A stretch of DNA of 64,000 nt from assembly GCA_016858145.1 (NCBI GenBank), contig JAEHOE010000080.1, positions 186,001-250,000 on the forward strand. The letters are read 5' to 3'. The DNA is from Edaphochlamys debaryana (lineage: Eukaryota > Chlorophyta > Chlorophyceae > Chlamydomonadales). A program made the translations under genes and the position numbers. This document shows positions 57,120-64,000 of this stretch, piece after piece; positions within the stretch are counted from its first letter, which is position 1; the number at the start of each line of letters is the position of its first letter. The notes below the pieces were generated by a model that made no database searches, was not told the origin of the DNA, and saw only the letters and a program-made list of their open reading frames with translations.

Positions 57120-59232
57120 GGTGCATGGAAGGGGCGGCATGCATGCATTGCGGGCGCAAGCAGCTAGTCATCTCCGGGTGCATGAGTACTGGAGGAGATG
57201 CAGAAGAACTGTGTGGTGGATACGGTACAAAGTATGTGTGGATACTGACAGTGGCGGAGACCGGGGTGGGAACTGCTTGGAAGTTCAAGGGGCTGAGCAG
57301 CTAGGTTGGTGGGGGGTACCGGGAATGCAGAACGAATTGCAGGCCAGCGACCGGCTGGTGTATAGGCGTATAGGTCCCGCGGAGTCAGACACGTCCGCAG
57401 GATAGTTGACCCATAGTTAGGGCTGACCCCTGGGATAGGTCTGTTCGCTGCTTCCAGGCAGGAGTGTGGAGGAGTCTGAAGGAGTACAAAGAGTGGGGCG
57501 GGCTTTCGGGCGGACCGGGGGCAGGTGGATGGATTCGAGGAGAGCAGTTGAGGCCTGGTGTAAGCGGCTACTCCTTTGATCAACTGAATATCCCTCAACC
57601 CACCGCGTTCTAACAACGGGTAGAGCCTGGCTGTTGCGAAGTGGCCATCCGCTTGCAACGGAGGGCAGAGGATGGAGCACACATGTCATCGTCGCGTTAC
57701 TAGCAGGGCAGCACAACCGGCGTCCAGGGAGCATGGGCAGGGGGCACCAATCTGGCGGTTGGCTGACCAGATTCCCGTGATGGGTTACTGCGTTGCCCTG
57801 GGCCGCCTGGCATGGCCAGGGCTCAGCCTGGGCACTGTGGGGAGCCGGACTGCGCACGGAAGCCTCACCCCCATAGCACGACACACCACTCAGCACGCCA
57901 CATCACCGCTGAGCCTGGGGACTGCGGGAACAGCAGCCTGGGGTAATCTGTCGATTCCATCACCCGCGGCCGTCATCCCGTCACACAGTACTCATCCTGC
58001 GCCGCCATCCGCAGTAGCTGAGCGTGCCTTCGTGCAGTGCGTTTGCACCCCGCAGTACCCTGCAGTGCGCCGAGCTGCCCCATGCGCCCGTCACCAACGT
58101 GTCATCGGTGCGCAGGATTGCTGCCCATGCGTGCATAGCCTGTCGGACGTCCCCGAGTTTCCGTGTCTTCCCGCGCCTGGTACATTAGCGAGGAGCATGA
58201 GCAAAATAACACACGCAGCAGGTTGACGATATGCAAGGTGTGCTGGGGGGTGCACGACAAGCGTTCGCCGCTACCTGGCGAGCTACGCGCGCGCGCGGAC
58301 ATGACTGAGCATACAATGTGATATGGCATGACAAGAACCTGTTGGGAGCCCACAGCGTCTGAGCGACCGTCGCCAGATGAGTCGCAACATGTCGGGCACG
58401 TCGGGCACGTTTAGGCCCGAGCAATGTGTGCACCTCGAGGGGGTTCTCTTGAGAACAGCCTTGGTGGAGTGCTGCTGGCCGTGTCATCACAGGAGGGCCC
58501 TTGAGTAACACGGCCCTGCCCTTGCAGTACGGCTCCAGACTGCCTGTGTTGCTAATGCTTCTAATGAGCTTACTTCCCGAGCACGCCGCGCCCCACTGCT
58601 TTCTGTTGCTTCGACTGTAGCAGTCAGCACTTACATTTAGCGGGGACGCCGACGACTGCACTCGGCCCCGCCGTGACGCTACCCGCTACACGACGCGACG
58701 ACAGCGGCACGGACGGAAACTTCGTTTAAGCTTGTCATACTCTGCATAGTTGCAGACGTCTTTTGCGAACACCTTCAGGTGCATCGCCGCGCTCGACGAC
58801 TTGCCTTTAATTACGCACTTGGACGCCGTCAACTCTCTCGCCTAACTGCTCAAGATGCCATACGTATAGCATAGTGCTTCAAGTGCGCGGAGAGAGCCTC
58901 GACAGCCTGACGAGCGATTGAAACCAGCAGTGTTTACTTGCGTGTGCCAGAGATCTGATGACGGAGAGTGTAGCTAGTAGTGGAACCGGCTTCGTTGACG
59001 TGCCCTCCAAGTGAGTTGAGCTCGAGGTGGTCACCCAAGGATGTGCCCGTCCGGCATGCGCGTCGCGCCGACGCGCGTCCCCGCGGGCCAAGGCTGGATG
59101 GAGAGCTTGGCTGCAATGGGGCTGCGACAAGTACTGCGCTTGACGTCTACGGCCAGTGCTCTAAACCCCATGTCGTTGAGTCGTGGGTTGGGCGGGCGGC
59201 CTCAACTTGGCCGTCGGTGCTGGACCTCGCAG
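57120..59232. other. 3' UTR and 1.6 kb intergenic region
   Basis: After the 3' UTR (to about 57580) no exon is supported. The last few hundred bases should contain the promoter, 5' UTR and first exon of the TmcB/PAS gene. An ATG at 59041 opens a short frame that could belong to that exon, but no donor of the required phase (2) is convincing apart from a weak GTTGGG near 59185. Confidence 0.4.
57559..57563 (+). terminator. TGTAA polyadenylation signal of the SANT-like gene
   Basis: It lies 440 bases past the stop codon, on the same strand. Confidence 0.6.
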
Positions 59233-62200
59233 GGATGCTATTGACGTGGAGGAGCAGTCAGAACGTGACGAAGTGCTCCAGGTGCGGACAAAAAGAACAG
59301 CCTCCTCTGGCTCGGCCTCAAAACTGCTTACCGTAGGCGCACAGTCACCCCTGTACCGGTTCTAGTGCCCAAGGGACAAATCGCTGTGATAGAGGACTCG
59401 TGCACCTCCTGCGCGCATCACTTCGTTGGGGGTAGTGGGGCCTAGCGGAGATAAGATTTTCGAGACAACCCTGCTTCCCCATCCACGCAGGGCTCCGGTT
59501 TCGAGGCGGGTATCTTCGGGGTGCTTTTCACATTATCCCAGGAGAAAAGCCATAACCACATCGTGTATCGATGGATTCTGCTAAAGGCGAGCAGGGCTAA
59601 ACAGCCGAAGTCTGTGCGGGCGGTGCTTTGGGTTAGGGCGGGAGGGCGTAAACGATGGGTCAGGCATGGGGCGGAGCTGATGAGGGGCGTTGAGCAGGTA
59701 TGCATGCATCGCCCACTGGGCGTGGACAGCCCGCACTGCTGAACCTGTCACACGTGATTGCTTTACTGACCGTTCCGTGGGTCGCCCTGGTACAACGGCC
59801 GTATTCCCCAATACCACAGATCCTGCTGGACGCGTGGCAGCTGTTCACGACCGTGCTCAACCCTGAGATGGGTTGGGACATTGACCCCGACAGCACGCTG
59901 TGGAAGTGTGTCTCGGTGCTTAGCTTCGGCTGGCTGAAGGACCTGGTGCGTGGGCAGGGACAGGGTACAGGGAGGGTGTCAATACACTGTCCCCGTGCAC
60001 CTCAAGCAACAAACCTATTCCGTCATGCGTCGACTAGACTGGGGAAACCCGCCTGGACCACAGTTCCCGCAATTCCCTTCCTGCGTTCGGGCCTCTTGGC
60101 TACCACGGGGTGACTGTATTCTAAACGGCCTGCCCTCCCCCACCCGTCCCAGGGCTACACGTGGTACCTGGTCATCCTGTACACCATTGCGGGTCTGCTG
60201 GCTCTGAACCTCATGCTCTGCGTGTGGGTGGCCTGGAGCTTCAAGGAGCAGAAGGCGAGCGGGGAGGGGCGCTCTGCGCCAAACTAACTACGGCACTGGA
60301 TGGGTGCTGGAGTATATATATGCACACCGAATCTTGTCCCTTCACTCGCTGCATTATTCTCTGCTGCCACCGCGCAGTTCGACTATGTGTGGCCCATCAA
60401 GGTGGGGCCCGCGGCTGGCAGCGAGCTGTGTCCTAGGGTGCTTGCTTTGCGTCCGGCGTTCTGCCTTTCTGCACCCTGCCCCACGAGGCTCCTCCTGATG
60501 TGCCCGCCACAGGTGGTTCGAGGCTTCTCGTATGTATTCATTCAGGTCTTCGACATCACCAGCCTCAACTTCCTGCAGGTGTGGGGGTGGTGCGGTAGCA
60601 GGAATGAGCCATTAGAAGAAGATGACCGCATCTCAACAAGTCCCTTGCGTGTCCCCCCACCACCCACAGCTGGGCCTGAGCTGCAACTACATGGGCCCTG
60701 CGGAGCCCCACATGCACATGGCCCTCTTCCCCCAGTACAGTGAGACGGGTCTCGGGAACTGAGCCTGTCATCTGTCCCCTCCCTTACCAGTGGTCCCCTC
60801 CTCTCCCTCCCCCAGGCTGCTCGTCCCTGCCCCACATCGTCCAGGTCATTGTGTCGGGCGTGCTGCTGGGTGTGTTCGTGGTGGTGGCCATGCTGGTCAA
60901 CATGAGCGAGGTGGGGGCGGGGTGGAAGAGGACGGAGCTGCGGCCGTGATCTTCCTAGGACTGGGTCCTTGGACTGACCGCTTGTTCCGTACCCGCATTG
61001 CAGATTGAGGTCAACCCCATGAGCAGGAACCCTCAAGCCCTGGGCCACAGCGGTGCTGAGGTGGTAGCGTTTGGCATCAAGGTCCGTGCGTGGGTGCAGT
61101 CAGAGCCTCCATGGGTGCGGGCCCTGCCTTCCTCCTGCCTCACGCGACCAACGGCCCCACGCTCTCCCCTCCTTCCCCTCTCTCCAGGCCCTGATGACGC
61201 TGACGGGCGTATTCTTCGGCTATCCCAAGCTGGCGGCGGCCTTCTACCTGGTGCTCACCCTGTGGCTGGCGTGGACGTACCTGCGATGGGTGAGCAGCCG
61301 GTGGTCCGTGCCCTCAGGGCATCGACCCTACATTTGTAACTCCTGCATACCTCCCTGGAGGCATCGTTCGTAGCTCACCCTCCCATGTCCCATCCCTGCG
61401 TGCCGCCCCCAGGTGCCCCACCTGGTTTCGTGGGTCAACTACCTCAAGGCCGGTGTGGCGGTGGCGATTGTGGGCGTGGCGGCAGTGCAGGTGGCCATCG
61501 TGGCGCTGCCAGCGGGTTCGGCTGACGCAGCCCACACGCTGACCCTGGTGATGGCGATCGGCCTGGTGCCCCTCTTCCTACTGGGAGGCCTGGCCACGTG
61601 GCTGCGCATCCGCCTCTTCACGCGGGCCGTGCTCAAGGCGTTCAGGTGAGACGATGTTAAGGCCCTCTGCGCGCAGGCCGAGACACGCCAAGCAGCTAGC
61701 AAAGGCAGCAGGGGCTTAGAAAGCACAAGCAGGGGGTAGCACGGGGCACCCGAGGGTTACCATACAGACCTGTGCCCTTTCGTGCGACTGCAACCACCAC
61801 ATACACAAGTAACACAACTCATCGCAGGGAGAAGAACCCTGAGGAGATCAAGCCCGAGGACATTTACCACTTTGCCCATCCCCGCGACATCGAGGTTGCG
61901 GCCCGATCCGCCCGCATGTGGGCCGACCTATACACTCTTCAGAAGGCGGCCATGCACCAGGGGCACACCATCATCAAGGTGAGAGCCCTCGGCGTGCTGC
62001 GGGGTGGGCGGGTCCGTGTCATTTGGTGGAGGTCGCAGCGGGGTCGCCGGGGCTGTTGTTGGCGCTGTCGGGATCTGTCGCGACCCGCTTTTGCAGATTG
62101 CAAGCCACAGCCGTGTCGCGAGCTGCTCCTGCACAGTATAGCTACTTGCTTTGCTTAGTTACCGTTCTAGCTCCCTGAGCCGGCATAGTCAACTCGTTGC

Positions 62201-63929
62201 AAGCCCCGGTCCGTTGCATGTCGCTTCCTCGGAACACCTTGACCTTCTAGTCTCCATCGGCTTTTGACCAACCTGTTAAGGCATATCTAGCTGGCGTTGC
62301 AGCCATGGCCATAGCAACATCTGTGCTCAGGAGAAGCATCCTCGCGAGTTCGCGCCCGCTGCGGCTTCCGCTTGTGCTAGCGTCCAGAGCGATAATGGTG
62401 GAGTACTCACGCCAGTTCATGGCTTGCGGTGCGGCGGGAGCGGGACCTGCCGGCGGTGCCCCGAAACATTGCCCCCCTCGGTGCTTCCTCACAGCGCGCC
62501 CTCCCACCCTCGATCGTTCCGGGCAACCCTCCCCGCGGTCCCTGTAGTGCCTTACAGAGTCAACCCTCTGCTGACATGCCTACGCTCCTCCCTTTGCAGT
62601 CGGGCGTCGCACTGTACTCCGACAGCGCCTACGCCACGCTACTCCATGCCAACTACATGATCGACGTGCTCGAGTTCACCCAGACGGGCGCCAAGCAGCT
62701 CGAGGTAGGCGTGGATAGGGGGCGAGGACAGGGTTCTCTAGGAAGGTATTGGGCCAAAGAGAGGCGTACGGGCAGCTTTGCTCCCCTGACCGCCCTTTCC
62801 CCCTCGCCCTTGCCGTTGCAGGCCGCACGCAAGCTCAACCCCAGCCTGATGTGCCGCTTCATGCTCTTCATCCGTCAGCAGCAGGCCACACAGAAGGCCG
62901 CCAGCAGCACCGTCGGACAGGGAGGCAGCATGGACCTGCTGGGGTGAGCGGCGAGGAAGGCAGGCTGCAGGGCATAGGGTAAACTGCGCGCAGGGATCGG
63001 GTACGTGATGTCGAGTACGCCGTCACCGTCTTGCCTTCCCTTGAGCGTCGAGCCCCTCTTGAACCCCCCTTCCCCCGATCCCAGCTACGTTGAGTACCAG
63101 CGCAAGCAGCGGATGGTGGTACGGCACCACAAGGACGCGCTTCTGGCAATGGCCAAGTTCTGGTAAGATACCTGCTCAATTCAGGCTCGAAGGCTCATCA
63201 GGGGCAGCGCTCGAGCACGAAGCGGGCTGTGGTTTCCACGAGACCCATCTGTGCACCACCCTTTTCGCCCCGCAGGCGCATCCTGGGAGGCTCTTCCGTG
63301 TCCTTCTCCTCTCTCAGCAAGTCGCTCGAGGACATCGACACCTCCGTCCGACAGGTGGGGCCGTGAAGCAGTGCCCGTTTCGGTCAAGCCGCGCTTATGC
63401 GCTCAGCTGCCCCCCACCTCTGTCACACCCTCTCACGCCCCTCGACCTACCGCCCGCAGGCTGAGCTGGCGTACCGCCTGGGCCTGGAGGTTTACGGCAA
63501 CTCCCCCAAGCTGGTGCGGCTGTACGCCAAGTTCCTGGAGACGATCAAGCAGGACCCCTGGGCCGCAGCAGCGTGAGACCGGGGCGTTGGCTAGAGCAAA
63601 GGTGTCGCCAGATGGCTCTCGAGCTCAAGCACGGGTTGCCCTGTCCACAGGTACAACGCCCAAGCCGACAAGCTGGAGCAAAACAAGGACGAGGACGGAC
63701 AGGGGCCGACGCTGCCAGACGGTGGGCAACGCACCTGCTGGGATTCCCTCTGCCAAGCCCTTCAGCCATCCTGATTCGTGTCAAATCCTCCCGACCTTTC
63801 CTCGCCTCCCCTCAGGCACCCCGATGTCGCGCATGGACGATGTCGACAAGGCCGTTGTGGTGGTCAACGCTTTTGGAGACATCCAGGTCGCCAACAAGAA
63901 GCTTTACAGCATGTTCGGCTACAAGAAGG
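59233..63929 (+). CDS. TmcB/PAS-type multi-pass membrane sensor protein, truncated at both annotated ends
   Basis: Nineteen exons join in frame: 59233-59281, 59491-59586, 59820-59945, 60153-60254, 60378-60401, 60513-60578, 60670-60739, 60816-60910, 61004-61081, 61188-61289, 61413-61645, 61828-61978, 62600-62704, 62822-62943, 63085-63162, 63276-63354, 63460-63572, 63651-63721, 63816-63929. The first exon is not resolved, and the gene runs past the right edge. The start IFGVLFTLSQEKSHNHIVYR with DAWQLFTTVLNPEMGW matches the N-terminus of the TmcB-like PAS membrane proteins common in volvocine algae and ciliates. Membrane segments include YLVILYTIAGLLALNLMLCV, IVQVIVSGVLLGVFVVVAML and three more up to 61640. 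A helical TPR-like region (LVRLYAKFLETIKQDPWAA) leads to a PAS domain start (AVVVVNAFGDIQVANKKLYS). Two introns use GC donors (59587 and 60255). Ligand and signalling output are unknown. Confidence 0.85.
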
Positions 63930-64000
63930 GTGAGCTGCACCTAGCGTCAAGTCGACAGTAGCACACGACTTGGGACCGAGGCTGCGGCTTACTGAACTCA

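Noticed and set aside
54906..57140. 744-codon open frame on the minus strand
   Set aside because: It is the antisense shadow of the Ala/His-rich last exon of the SANT-like gene. GC-rich low-complexity coding sequence often leaves the opposite strand open, and the translation is Arg/Val-rich with no domain.
57672..58226. 184-codon plus-strand open frame with an ATG
   Set aside because: Composition is not gene-like, and no domain, splice context or polyadenylation signal supports it.

Overview
The window looks like nuclear DNA from a volvocine green alga close to Chlamydomonas. It is GC-rich. Genes are split by many short GT-AG introns (about 100-300 bp). Coding regions carry long Ala, Gly, Gln and His tracts, and TGTAA polyadenylation signals lie a few hundred bases past several stop codons. 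I see no tRNA, rRNA, CRISPR array or bacterial-type operon. Exon models below come from reading splice sites and checking that reading phase is kept across every junction; no transcript data were available.

Layout. 1-1.6 kb (+): the 3' part of a probable Rsm22/METTL17-like gene. 4-7.4 kb (+): a large Ala/Gly/Met-rich protein of unknown function. 8.7-10.4 kb (+): a tubulin-tyrosine-ligase (TTL) family enzyme. 12.9-13.3 kb (-): an 81-residue two-exon gene, divergent from a 19-exon gene (13.7-19.0 kb, +) that joins a CUE-like helix bundle, FYRN/FYRC and a U-box-like domain, probably a chromatin factor. 20.0-25.5 kb (+): a 1395-residue low-complexity protein with a long Arg/Glu/Gln helix. 25.5-36.5 kb: a gene-poor, repeat-rich stretch with two similar small genes of unknown function (28.5 and 33.5 kb), a 353-bp repeat also found in an intron near 23 kb, and G-tract repeats. 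36.5-41.2 kb (-): a secreted 836-residue protein with a P-domain-like module. 42.3-46.3 kb (+): a sucrose-phosphatase-family HAD hydrolase with an N-terminal starch-binding-like domain and an apparent 1-base frameshift. 47.1-51.9 kb (-): a METTL2/6/8-type tRNA m3C methyltransferase fused to a second, motif-I-degenerate methyltransferase domain. 52.5-57.1 kb (+): a SANT-like, Ala/His-rich putative regulator. 59.2 kb to the right edge (+): a multi-pass membrane protein of the TmcB/PAS type, cut by the window end.

The genes do not form one pathway; this is an ordinary mixed chromosomal segment. Divergent pairs (13.3/13.7, 41.2/42.3 and 51.9/52.5 kb) probably share promoter regions, and the 42.3 and 51.9 kb genes converge at 46.3-47.1 kb. 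The items most worth a second look are the CUE-FYR-U-box architecture, the GC-AG introns, the degenerate second methyltransferase domain, the frameshifted CBM-phosphatase, the P-domain protein with exactly two cysteines, and the unlisted 81-residue gene.
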